DNA from: Adiantum capillus-veneris
Lineage: Eukaryota; Streptophyta; Polypodiopsida; Polypodiales; Pteridaceae
NCBI GenBank assembly: GCA_014529385.2
Contig: CM043942.1
Span: forward strand, 107,771,141-107,835,140
DNA length: 64,000 nucleotides
Direction of reading: 5' to 3'
Position numbers and translations under genes: made by a program. The notes under the pieces are model-generated. The model made no database searches. It had not been told where the DNA came from and was given only the letters and a program-made list of their open reading frames with translations. Shown one piece after another: positions 11,578-21,658 of the stretch (positions are counted from its first letter, which is position 1; each line of letters begins with the position of its first letter).

Positions 11578-11973
11578 TCTAACAACTTTTAGGTGTAAAC
11601 TTTTTAGGTGTACTTTGGCACTTCAAGCCCTAGTTGCTACTCCTCTTTACCCCTTTAGAAAAAGCACTCCAATACCATTAATTGCAAGGAATAGAAGAGA
11701 GGGTCTTTCGACACCAAAACAGCACCGGCTCCTGTCAAGCTTCTAATAGATCAATAGTGGTTAAGCCGTAGGCAAGCCCCGTAGGACTCCACTATTAAGA
11801 CCATAGCTCTCGACGGTGATGCCCCATTAACTGCACGAAGGCAGGCGCACTGCAAGGCTGAAAAATCCCTATTCTACTTACTCACAGGCAATTAATAATA
11901 CCAACCATTTGTAGCTAGCTTGAGGACCTCCCTTCTTGAGCAAGAAAAGATAAACCTTGAGCTCTGATACAAA

Positions 11974-13534
11974 TGTAACATTTAATGGCCTAATAACTTA
12001 TGTGTAGCGGAAATTAGCATGAACATAGTGGGCATTTCATTAGAGTAGGTTCCTAATGAGAATTACAAGAGTGCTTGGGTGGAGAGAGCAACAAAAAGCA
12101 TAACACCTAGTTAGATAGCATCAACAATACTTTCAAAAGAGAGAGAAATTAAGCTATTGACAACAATTGAGGACCGGATTTGCATGGAGCCGGTCCCCCC
12201 TCCAAAAGGCTTTGTATTATGGTTTCTCCCATCAAGAGAGACATTGTACAATACAATTCTTTGTGTTCCTTCAAGACTAGCTAGTGCAATGAAGATGGAA
12301 GCTTCATGCACTAAGCAAAACACTTAATCAAACACAACATGAATTATCCTCGTTCTCACACCCAAGACCTCACACACCTTCGAAGATGGTGAGAGCTAGC
12401 AGGGTATGAGAGTAGATTGAGAGGAAGAAGGAGTATGTTATGAGAAAGATGTACATCTCCTCACATAATCACTCATATTAGCATAGCTTAGCTTAGTAAT
12501 TAGCTTGGTAGAGAAGATGAGCATGCATTGAAGCTTGGCTCTTGGTTGGATTTGCATCCACATGCCAAGAGAGTGTTGATGTAGGCTTCTATCTCACAAG
12601 CTTGGAGTAGGTGATGAGCTTCTATCTTCACACATGGTCAAGTTAGAGTGTGTGTGTGTGTCAATGCCTTACAAAAATCAGCCCCCTCTCTCTCTTGGGC
12701 GAGCCCTCTTGCTAAATGCTCTTCCTAAAGCCTCATTGGCCCTCCCCAAGTCAAGCCAATTACAATTAAGCAGCATAAGTGATAGCCTTCTGACATGTGT
12801 CCCCCTTTCCCCTTTTGTGAGAGCTTTAGGTAATTAAATAATTAAACTAAACTCTCATTGGACCCCTTTGCCTCCTGGCCAATAGGAATCAGGCAAGCCA
12901 TGGGGCTCCTGAATGCTCATTGGACCCCTTGGGAGACTGCCCAATAGTCTTCTAGGAGACTTAATTCTCATTGGTTTCTTTTATTAAATGTTTTTAAATT
13001 AATTAAACTAGATTTACTCTAGCTCAATTTTCATTGGTCCACTTCAAGGGTCATCCAATAGAAATTGGGCACACCTTGTGGGCATCTGGCCTAGGGAGCT
13101 GACATGTGTCCCTCATTCCCTTTGTGTAAAGGGAGCCTGTGTGTGTGTGTGTGTGGCTTTCTCTCTCATCCCCTACCTTTAGGGCTCGCCCCCTCCCATG
13201 TAGGGATGTGCAAAGACTTTTAGGGCACACACAAAGCATCCAATTTTCCCTAGGGTTGACCTTTTGGACACAATCTTTGCATTTTGGAACCTTAGCATTT
13301 TGGAAGTCTTAATGGGCTGAACCTTAAGGTCTTTTTAGCCCATTGTTGCACATGGCTCTTTTGCAGATGGCCCCCCCTTTGGATCCCTATTTTCCCTCCT
13401 TTGGATCCCTAATGTTGCCGGTCTGCTAGCTTAACCAATATTCTAGCTTTTTCTCCCCATGCCTTCCCCACATTAAATGATCAGTTTAATATGAGAAAAT
13501 CATTTAGGAGAATTAGATATTGATTATTATGACA
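11974..13534 (-). repeat. Family B shared LTR (between B' and B)
   Basis: This 1561 bp repeat starts TGTAACATTTAATGGCC and ends TTATTATGACA, matching 19256-20844. The left flank holds GCTCTGATACAAA (primer site of B'). The right flank holds TTACCTCTCTCTT (polypurine tract of B read on the minus strand). A multi-copy CCAAT array lies at 12735-13070. Confidence 0.9.
12735..13070. promoter_or_regulatory. CCAAT-box array in the family B LTR
   Basis: Within about 330 bp there are roughly nine ATTGG/CCAAT motifs. They fall in a repeating pattern: CTCATTGGACCCCTTT, then about 15 bases, then GCCAATAGG. The pairs form inverted ATTGG...CCAAT couples. The same pattern is kept in the LTRs of element C (51770-52105 and 57358-57690) and in the 19256-20844 copy. 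The array lies upstream of transcription for a minus-strand element, consistent with an NF-Y-type enhancer region; binding is inferred only. Confidence 0.55.
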
Positions 13535-13890
13535 TTACCTCTCTCTTGAAATCATAGTCGTCCTCGACTATGGTGTAGAGAAGATAAAGCATGTTCATGA
13601 GTCCTTTTCTTAGCGGGTAGAGGATCCCTATGTTACTCTACGACATCCTTCCACAATGGATGACTAGTCCATTTGGTGCTTGAGAGCTTGAGGCTGCCGA
13701 AAGCATGTCTGCACATTAGTCCTATCAATCTTCCATAGTAGAGTGACAAGATCTACTTGGTGTTTGGGAGACGTCGTCTCCGCAAACTTGATCTAAGCAT
13801 GCATACTACTTCATTTTTGTGCACAAATAAAGAAAAAGAGAGTCTTATAAGACAAAAATTTTGTTCATTTTTAACATTTTGTACATTTGC
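13535..13890 (-). other. Copy B 3' untranslated region and polypurine tract
   Basis: Directly inside the left LTR the minus strand reads AAGAGAGAGGTAA, the polypurine tract. The remaining 340 bases are non-coding trailer after the polyprotein stop. They are matched by 52637-52985 in element C. Confidence 0.7.
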
Positions 13891-15564
13891 TTACTCTTGG
13901 GAAGCATTGTAAGCATTGACAAGGTTTAGGTTATCCTTTAATTGTATGCCTTGCATCCATCTGGCATCTTCAAAAGGATAATTCTTAAATTTAATAAGAT
14001 ATCGTCGGATAGTCTTACCGCCTCTTAATACCTTGTCTTCATGTCGGAGAATGGACTCGGGCTGCAGCACCTCCTCTTGGTCCTCGATCTCCGGTGGGTC
14101 TTCAATAGTTGGTTCTTCAGGTGGCTCTCCTTTGTAAGGCTTTAATAGGCTCACATGAAAAGCATTGTGTATGAGCCAATGATTAGGAAACTTAAGTTGA
14201 TAGGCCATGTCATTGATTGGCCTAAGAATCTGGAAGGGACCATAGTACCTTTTTGCTAGTTTAGCATAGTACTTTTGGTGGCCCGTAGGATTCTTGCCCG
14301 TCCTGTGCCTTAATCGAGCCTTGGGAAACTTTAACAAGACCCAATCGTTTTCTTTAAAGGCTTGGGCTCTTCTGTGCTTGTCAGCAGCAGCCTTTTTCCT
14401 TTGCTGTGAGATAGAGATAGCATCCTTAATCTTTTGGAAAGATTCTTGTAGGTCTCGGCTATACTCATCTGTAGCGAAGATCTTCCCATGTACCTTAAGT
14501 AGCAAGGGACTTTTTGATCTTCCCTCAATTACCTCGAAAGGTGCTTTTCCTGTGGAAGTATGTACAGTGTTATTGTAAGCATACTCCACTAAGGGTAAGT
14601 ACTTCTCCCATTGAGATCTTTGATCTACTTCCGTTACATAGGCTTTTAGTAGATCGAGAATGGTTAGGTTAGCTATTTCACTTTGGCCATCAGTTTGTGG
14701 ATGATAGGCCGAAGAGAAGTTTAGCCTTGTTCCTAAATTCTCAAAGAGACCCTTCCATAAATTACTGGTCATTCTAGGATCTCTATCCGACACAATGGAC
14801 ATTGGCAAGCCATGGTATTTGAAAATTTGTGAAATGAAGAGGGTTGCCATTTGATGGGCTTTGATAGTCTTTTTGACAGGTATAAAATGAGCTTGTTTAC
14901 TGAACCTGTCTACTATCGTCCATATTCCCGTATTCCCATGGATAGACTTAGGCAATCCAAAGATAAAATCCATGGATATGCTCTCCCATAGTGAATTAGG
15001 GATTGGCAAGGGTTGAAGCAATCCAGGTTGCTTCCCTCTATCAAATTTTATCTTTTGACATACCACACATTTGGAAACATACTCTTGTATGTTCACTTTC
15101 ATGGTAGGCCAATAGAAATATGTTTCAATTCCCTTTAAGGTAGACTGAATCCTTGTATGCCCTGCATAAGGTGGAGCATGAGATTCATACATTACTTTCT
15201 CACGTAGTGAGTTAGTAACGCATAGTCTATTGCCATAGAGAAGATAACCATCTTGTAAAGTAAATGGTTCTTCTTTCTTCCCTAATGCAAGGGCTGAAAT
15301 CACATCTCTAAAATCGGGATCAATAGCATACTCATCTATCATTGAAGATAGATCATTGTGAGTTGCTATGGAAACCGCATTCACTCTCGGCCGTCTTGAG
15401 AGTGCATCATCTACTTGATTATGCTTGCCAGCAATGTGAGCAATATGAAAATGAAATTGCAAAAGGAAATTTGCCCACCTCATTTGTTTGTCGGAGACCT
15501 TGGTCTGTGTCATGAAGTACTTAAGACTTTGGTGATCCGTTCGCAGAATGAAAGGAGTCCCCAA
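13891..15564 (-). CDS. pol: Copy B RNase H end, integrase and chromodomain-like tail
   Basis: The frame is open for 557 codons. It opens in the RNase H tail (LRTDHQSLKYFMTQ, IAGKHNQVDDALSRRP). The integrase zinc finger follows (HAPPYAGHTR, CVVCQ), then the catalytic triad: SMDFIFGLPKS, IVSDRDPRMTS and HPQTDGQSEIAN. A GPF-type region YYGPFQILRPIND comes next. The C-terminus ESILRHEDKVLRGGKTIRRY leading to NYPFEDARWMQ is a chromodomain-like fold that marks chromoviruses. The segment itself has no stop. The polyprotein upstream is broken, so it is a preserved part of a dead copy. Confidence 0.85.
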   Translation of the reverse strand: MGTPFILRTDHQSLKYFMTQTKVSDKQMRWANFLLQFHFHIAHIAGKHNQVDDALSRRPRVNAVSIATHNDLSSMIDEYAIDPDFRDVISALALGKKEEPFTLQDGYLLYGNRLCVTNSLREKVMYESHAPPYAGHTRIQSTLKGIETYFYWPTMKVNIQEYVSKCVVCQKIKFDRGKQPGLLQPLPIPNSLWESISMDFIFGLPKSIHGNTGIWTIVDRFSKQAHFIPVKKTIKAHQMATLFISQIFKYHGLPMSIVSDRDPRMTSNLWKGLFENLGTRLNFSSAYHPQTDGQSEIANLTILDLLKAYVTEVDQRSQWEKYLPLVEYAYNNTVHTSTGKAPFEVIEGRSKSPLLLKVHGKIFATDEYSRDLQESFQKIKDAISISQQRKKAAADKHRRAQAFKENDWVLLKFPKARLRHRTGKNPTGHQKYYAKLAKRYYGPFQILRPINDMAYQLKFPNHWLIHNAFHVSLLKPYKGEPPEEPTIEDPPEIEDQEEVLQPESILRHEDKVLRGGKTIRRYLIKFKNYPFEDARWMQGIQLKDNLNLVNAYNASQE

Positions 15565-15654
15565 TAAATAGTGCTTCCATGAGTCTAAGGCATGTAGAAC
15601 TGCAAGGAGTTCTTTTTCGTATATGCCTAGAGCTTGCTCAACAGGGTCGAGCCT

Positions 15655-16707
15655 TCAGCTCTCATAGCCTATGGCGTGCCCTTCTTGGAGCAAAACAGCT
15701 CCAGGGCAATCACCACAAGCATCACATTGGACCTCAAATGGTTTTGAGAGATCCGGTAGTGTAAGCACAGAATGAGAGATAAGCTTTTCTTTAAGATTTT
15801 CGAAAGCATTGTTCTCCTTAGCAGACCATCTATACCTAGCGCTTTTCTTTGTTAGGTCATGTAATGGTCCCGCAATTTGTGAGAACTTTTCTATGAAGCG
15901 TCTATAGTATGCACACATACCTATGAAGCTTCTTAGTTCATGCATATTCCTTGGTTTAGGCCATCCTTTTATTACCTCTAACTTGGATGGATCCATTTGG
16001 ATGCCATCTTGAGAGATAATGTGACCTAAATACTGAATCCCTTGCAAGAAAAATTCATTTTTCTTTCAATTAACATAAAGTTTATTCTCTCTTAAAACTT
16101 AAAATATTACCTGGAGGTGTTGCTTGTGTTTCTCCAATGAATTAGAGTAGATGATAATATCATCAAAGAACACTCCAGTGAAGGTTCGATGAGGCCTGAA
16201 CAGCTTCTCCATCAAGCAGTTGAATGTGGCTGGTGCATTGGTCAAGCCAAAAGGCATGACAATGTATTCGTAAAGCCCAAATGTAGTGCGAAACGCGGTC
16301 TTTACAATGTCTTGATCAACTATCCTTATTTGATGATAGCCACTCTTTAGGTCAACCCTACTGAAGTAGTTCGATCCTTGTAGCTTATCAAATAGGTCTT
16401 CTACCCGTGGAACGGGAAACCTATTCTTGATAGTGATCCTATTTAGTGCTCTATAGTCGACACACATACGATATGTGCCGTCTTTCTTTTGCACTAATAG
16501 CACAGGTGAGAAAAATGGAGATGAGCTAGGCCTAACCATGCCCTTCTCAACTAACTCATGCACTTGCCGCATAATCTCCTCTTGTTGATCTTGAGAAACT
16601 CTATAAGGAGGTTTATTAGGTGGTGAACTTCCTGGAAGAAGTTCAAGCATGGTCATTATTACCTCGTTTAGGAGGTAGCTCACAAGGGATGTCTTCAATA
16701 AAAACAT
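15655..16707 (-). pseudogene. pol: Copy B reverse transcriptase and RNase H, with stops
   Basis: RT (16707-16099) shows [49 protein letters not shown] and the active site FFDDIIIYS. Two stops near 16080-16099 separate it from YLGHIISQDGIQMDPSKL and MCAYYRRFIEKFS (16047-15655). That part leads into RNase H FEVQCDACGDCPGAVLLQEG. A further stop near 15655 precedes the 15564 frame. An active product would need readthrough of at least three stops. Confidence 0.85.
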
Positions 16708-18838
16708 CTTGAAACCCCTTGAGAAAATTGGATAACTCTAATTCCTTTTGGTTGCTTTTATTTTCGTTTGTTAAAGCATTAGGTTCATTTTGAGAATCTT
16801 TAACAAAAATCATGTACACGGAAATAGAGCTCTTTATTGACTTGTTGAAAGCTGGTGTATGTACAATGGGGATGGTGTTACACATTTCCTTAGCATCTAT
16901 ATACATGTCTTTTTCCCTGAACTTAAAGGAGATTTTCCTTTCAGGAAATTTAACATCGGCAGCCAGGCGGTCAAACCATGGTGCCCCTAGGATTACATCC
17001 TCATGCTTGAGAGGAGAGATAAAGAAGTCCTCTTTGTCCACATAGCCTTGGACATGAAGCCTCAATTTCCCAATTAAGGGAGTGACTGAAGCTTCTTGCC
17101 CCTTGAAGGCACTGTCTGCAGGTAGGACATCTCCCATCTCGTAGGATTGTATGCCTAGCTTGGTGGCTAACTCCATAGATATAAAATTGTGAGTAGAACC
17201 AGGGTCAAAGAGAATAAAAGCATCATGTTCTCTTACCTTTCCCCAAGCATGGCATAGAGGAGATCCTTTGTGGTGAGTTTGGTGAGTCTCCTCCTCTTGG
17301 ATTTCAACCAAGGAAGCTCTAGGAGGATCTTCGCGGTTGTTCTTTTGGGGACAAGCGCGGTACGCATGCCCTTGTTCGCCGCACTTGAAACACCGGTTAT
17401 CCTTACGATAACACTCAAGATCTTCAGGAGAGAGTTTATTCTTACCTTTGTAAACTCCCTTCTCTTTAGCTTTGTTGGAGTTGCCCTTAGGATACTTTTG
17501 GACATTGTCCTTCCCCTTAGGCTCATTGGAACCCTTATTTTCCGGGGGCTTATTATTTCTTTTTGCCCCCGTTTGGAAATTGATTCGAGAGGCGACCATA
17601 GTGTGGTGTATTACCGCTGATATGGTACGTGGTCTTTGGGAGTTGACATACTCCGCCGTTTCTTCGGTTAAGCCCGCATAAAATTGTTGCTTTTGCTCTC
17701 CAAAATCCAACTTTTTGAAGACAGTGGCTTTGAGTTGTAGGTCCCAAAACTTGTCTACATATTTGTGGATAGATTCATTGGGAGAGAGTTTTAAGCTTCG
17801 CCATTTGGTGAGTACTTTGTCTTTGGCATCGGTGGCCAAAAATTGCTTCATAATGGAAGCTCTTAAAGCTTTCCATGTTCGTGGAGCTTCACCGTTGGCT
17901 CGTAGGCTAGACCACCATTGTCTGGCGGACTTTTGAAAGTGCATAGCTACATGGCATAGCTTAGAGGACTCCGTGAATTCCTCACCTCCAAACGCCGCAT
18001 CGAATTGCTGGATAAAGGCCAAGACTTTGTCCGTAGCACCAAAGGTACCATCATAGGTAAGGAAAGAGATGCTCTTCCCTCCCTCTTTGAATTTCTTCAA
18101 CTTGGACGACCTCTTCCATGCGGCATAGGATTTCCTATGGCCTCTTCTTTTTGATGGTTCAAAGGTTGCACCATCACTTTCTTCAGAGGGTGAAGAATTT
18201 GAAGAAGGTGGAGAAGAGGGTGACCTCTTTCTCGCCTTTTTCTTGTCTTGATCTTTGTCATCTTCACCATAGTTTTCATAAGAGGAAGAGGATGAAGAAG
18301 ATGGAGAAGAGGGTGTCCTCTTTCTCACCTTTTTCTTCTCTTGCTTTTTATCATCCCTCTTTGAATTGTGGTGGGGAGAAGAATATGATGGTCTTCTCCG
18401 CTTTGGTGGTGATGGAGAGCGTTTAGCCCGCCGTCTTCGTAGAGCCATCTCCGTCGAGGTGGCGGGAGATTCGCTTCTTTCTCGTTCCTTCAGTGGAGGC
18501 TCTTGAGTTCTTCTTTGGGAAGGAGATACATCATCAAGTAGTAAATTCTTGAGCCCTTCATAAGGATTCTCTTCTTCTTCCCGAATCGGAGAGAGACCTC
18601 TTTTGGTAGTCTCACAAGGAGGCTTCCTAGGTGTTCTCTCGTCATGGTGATTAGCTTGGAGAATCCCGTGAGCACGAAGCTGCCATTGAACTTCACTTTG
18701 GAGAGATGGATTGCCCATGGCTTGTTGAAGCATAGAAACAAGATAGTTAACAAGCATTGAAGCAACATTAGTAGCTGGCTCATGAGAAAAATAAAAGTTA
18801 TCAACATTAATTTCACTCTCTTTACTATTGTCACCCAT
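16643..18838 (-). pseudogene. gag-pro: Copy B Gag-protease
   Basis: The 731-codon frame starts at ATG 18838 (MGDNSKESEINVDNF). It has Ser/Arg/Lys-rich tracts, a capsid region with KSARQWWSSLRANGE, the zinc knuckle CFKCGEQGHAYRAC and the protease loop LFDPGSTHNFIS. It ends too early at RGNNDHA. At about 16648 copy B reads TTCAAGCATGG where B' reads TTCAATTGCATGG. This two-base loss shifts RT into another frame. Confidence 0.88.
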
Positions 18839-19242
18839 TCTAACAACTTTTAGGTGTAAAATGTTTCGGTGTACTTTGGCAATTCAAGCCCTAGTTGCTA
18901 CTTCTCTTTACCCCTTTGGAAAAAGCACTCAAGCTACTGTACCCGCGGCTCCAATACCATTAATTGCAAGGAATATAAGAGAGGGTCTTTCGACACCAAA
19001 ACAGCACCGGCTCCTGTCAAGCTTCTAATAGCTCAATAGTGGTTAGGCTGTAGGCAAGCCCCATATGACTCCACTATTAAGACCATAGCTCTCGACAGTG
19101 ATGCCCCATTAACCGCACGAAGGCAGGCGCACTGCAAAGCTGAAAAATCCCTATTCTACTTACTCACAGGCAATTAATAATACCAACCATTTGTAGCTAG
19201 CTTGAGGACCTCCCTTCTTGAGCAAGAAAAGATAAACCTTGA

Positions 19243-19255
19243 GCTCTGATACAAA
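19243..19255 (-). other. Copy B primer binding site
   Basis: The minus strand reads TTTGTATCAGAGC immediately after the LTR. The intact family C copies read TTGGTATCAGAGC, matching initiator Met tRNA. One G-to-T change in both B and B' (11961-11973) weakens the site and shows that the two share a common source. Confidence 0.8.
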
Positions 19256-20844
19256 TGTAACATTTAATGGCCTAATAACTTATGTGTAGCGGAAATTAGC
19301 ATGAACATAGTGGGCATTTCATTAGAGTAGATTCCTAATGAGAATTACAAGAGTGCTTGGGTGGAGAGAGCAACAAAAAGCATAACACCTAGTTAGATAG
19401 CATCAACAATACTTTCAAAAGAGAGAGAAATTAAGCTATAGACAACAATTGAGGACCGGATTTGCATGGAGCCGGTCCCCCCTCCAAAAGGCTTTGTATT
19501 ATGGTTTCTCCCATCAAGAGAGACATTGTACAATACAATTCTTTGTGTTCCTTCAAGACTAGCTAGTGCAATGAAGATGGAAGCTTCATGCACTAAGCAA
19601 AACACTTAATCAAACACAACTTGAATTATCCCCGTTCTCAGACCCAAGACCTCACACACCTTCGAAGATGGTGAGAGCTAGCAGGGTATGAGAGTAGATT
19701 GAGAGGAAGAAGGGGTATCTTACGAGAAAGATGTACATATCCTCACATAATCACTCATATTAGCATAGCTTAGCTTAGTAATTAGCTTGGTATAGAAGAT
19801 GAGCATGCATTGAAGCTTGGATCTTAGTTGGATTTGCATCCACATGCCAAGAGAGTGTTGATGTAGGCTTCTATCTCACAAGCTTGGAGTAGGTGATGAG
19901 CTCTCCATTAAAGCTTGGGAGGAGATAGAGTATTCTTTCTTCACACATGGTCAAGTGTGAGTGTGTGTGTGTGTCAATGCCTTGCAAAAATCAGCCCCCT
20001 CTTTCTCTTGAACGAGCCCTCTTGCTAAATGCTCTTCCTGAAGCCTCATTGGCCTCCCCAAGTCAAGCCAATTACAATTAAGCAGCATAAGTGATAGCCT
20101 TCTGACATGTGTCCCCCTTTCCCCTTTTGTGAGAGCTTTAGGTAATTAAATAATTAAACTAAACTCTCATTGGACCCCTTTGCCTCCTGGCCAATAGGAA
20201 TCAGGCAAGCCATGGGGCTCCTGAATGCTCATTGGACCCCTTGGGAGACTGCCCAATAGTCGTCTAGGAGACTTAATTATCATTGGTTTCTTTTATTAAA
20301 TGTTTTTAAATTAATTAAACTAGATTTACTCTAGCTTAATTTTCATTGGTCCACTTCAAGGGTCATCCAATAGAAATTGGGCACACCTTGTGGGCATCTG
20401 GCCTAGGGAGCTGACATGTGTCCCTCATTCCCTTTGTGTAAAGGGAGCCTGTGTGTGTGTGTTTGGCTTTCTCTCTCATCCCTTACCTTTAGGGCTCACC
20501 CCCTCCCATGTAGGGATGTGCAAAGACTTTTAGGGCACACACAAAGCATCCAATTTTCCCTAGGGTTGACCTTTTGGACACAACCTTTGAATTTTGGAAC
20601 CTTAGCATTTTGGAAGTCTTAATGGGCTGAACCTTTGGGTCTTTTTAGCCCATTGTTGCACATAACTCTTTTGCAGATGGCCCCTTCTTTGGATCCCTAT
20701 TTTTCCTCCTTTGGATCCCTACTGTGTCCGGTCTGCTAGCTTAACCAATATTCTAGCTTTTTCTCCTCTGGCCTTCCCCACATTAAATGATCAGTTTAAT
20801 ATGACAAAATCATTTAGGAGAATTAGATATTGATTATTATGACA
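19256..20844 (-). repeat. Family B right LTR (5' LTR of copy B)
   Basis: This 1589 bp copy of the 11974-13534 repeat carries small differences, including an extra stretch near 19908-19935. It abuts element A gag at 20845. On the minus strand it would drive transcription of copy B leftward. Confidence 0.9.
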
Positions 20845-21605
20845 TCTAGCATGGAATCATCAAACTTAGGAGCGATAAAAGTAGGCTTTACCATTTTGTC
20901 AAAAGTTGAGGTGGAAGGACTTGTAGTGTTTACTACCATCTTGTCCCGTCTTCTTTGTCATTTGGCAAGCAGTGAGACAGCACCTTCAACCTCGTTCCAG
21001 TCGGTCTTTAGTCCTTGCTCAGCATCTTTATCTTCAAGAAGAAGCTCCAAATTTTCTTGAAACTCTTTACCTGCATCTTGTAAGAAAAGATCCGTCTTCT
21101 CTGCATCTAGTGTGGCCCTTTCTGTCCTGGTGAGTTGTGCATAGCACCGCTCAAATTCCCTAAGTAGCTCTGTTATTGATAGTCCTTGCTTTGGCTTGAC
21201 TACCCATTCTAAGAATGTCCTTTTGGTCACTCTCTCACAGTCCTCCATGAAATATTCCTCCTTTAAAGCTACTTTGAGTTCTTCCCAATTTCTCCCATGC
21301 CCATCTTTAATTACCCTAACATGCTCTCTAATTTCTGGAGCAACAACTAGCTCAAAGATTTGAATCATCTCACCTTCTGACACGCGATGCAGCTCCATCT
21401 CCTTCACCTACTCGCGCAAGTACTTGGTTACATCTTTGCCATTGAACTGATCCATTCTATTGACGATTGCTTGTATGGCCTTCGTTGCTGAAATCTCCCT
21501 TCTTTCAATGGCATGTTGTTGTTGCATGAACATTGAAAATGCTTGAAACATTTGCATTGTTGCTGGGTCAAAATGCATACCCTGTTGCTCAACACGATCA
21601 CCCAT
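20845..21605 (-). pseudogene. gag: Element A Gag, N-terminal part
   Basis: Gag forms the particle shell. The ATG at 21605 (MGDRVEQQGMHF) lies about 30 bases inside the primer site, which is why I chose it. A Gln-rich N-terminus is followed by a capsid-type region with FLEWVVKPKQGLSITELL and then an acidic LLLEDKDAEQGL. A TAG near 21408 interrupts the frame between KYLRE and KEME. The reading runs into the right end of the inserted family B LTR at 20844, and the rest of gag resumes at about 9032 on the far side of the insertion. Related relic: 955-1690. Confidence 0.8.
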
Positions 21606-21635
21606 GGTTATCCACAAAATCTCACCCTGGGAGTT

Positions 21636-21652
21636 TCACGTCGGGTTCACCA
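21636..21652 (-). other. Element A primer binding site
   Basis: Six bases inside the 5' LTR the minus strand reads TGGTGAACCCGACGTGA. It starts TGG, complementary to a tRNA CCA end, as a primer site should. I cannot assign the tRNA. It differs from the TGGTATCAGAGC type used by families B, D and E here. Confidence 0.7.
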
Positions 21653-21658
21653 AAAATA

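Larger units (their letters stand above)
9033..20844 (-). mobile_element. Family B tandem (B' truncated + LTR + B + LTR), chromovirus
   Basis: The order along the plus strand is truncated internal region B' (9033-11973), LTR (11974-13534), internal region B (13535-19255), LTR (19256-20844). The central LTR carries a primer site on its left and a polypurine tract on its right. It therefore serves as 5' LTR of B' and 3' LTR of B. The assembly is inserted in element A gag. B' stops abruptly inside RT at about 9033 and lacks RNase H, integrase and the outer LTR. B' and B are very similar over gag and protease. Another family member, element C, lies at 50601-58144. Confidence 0.85.
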
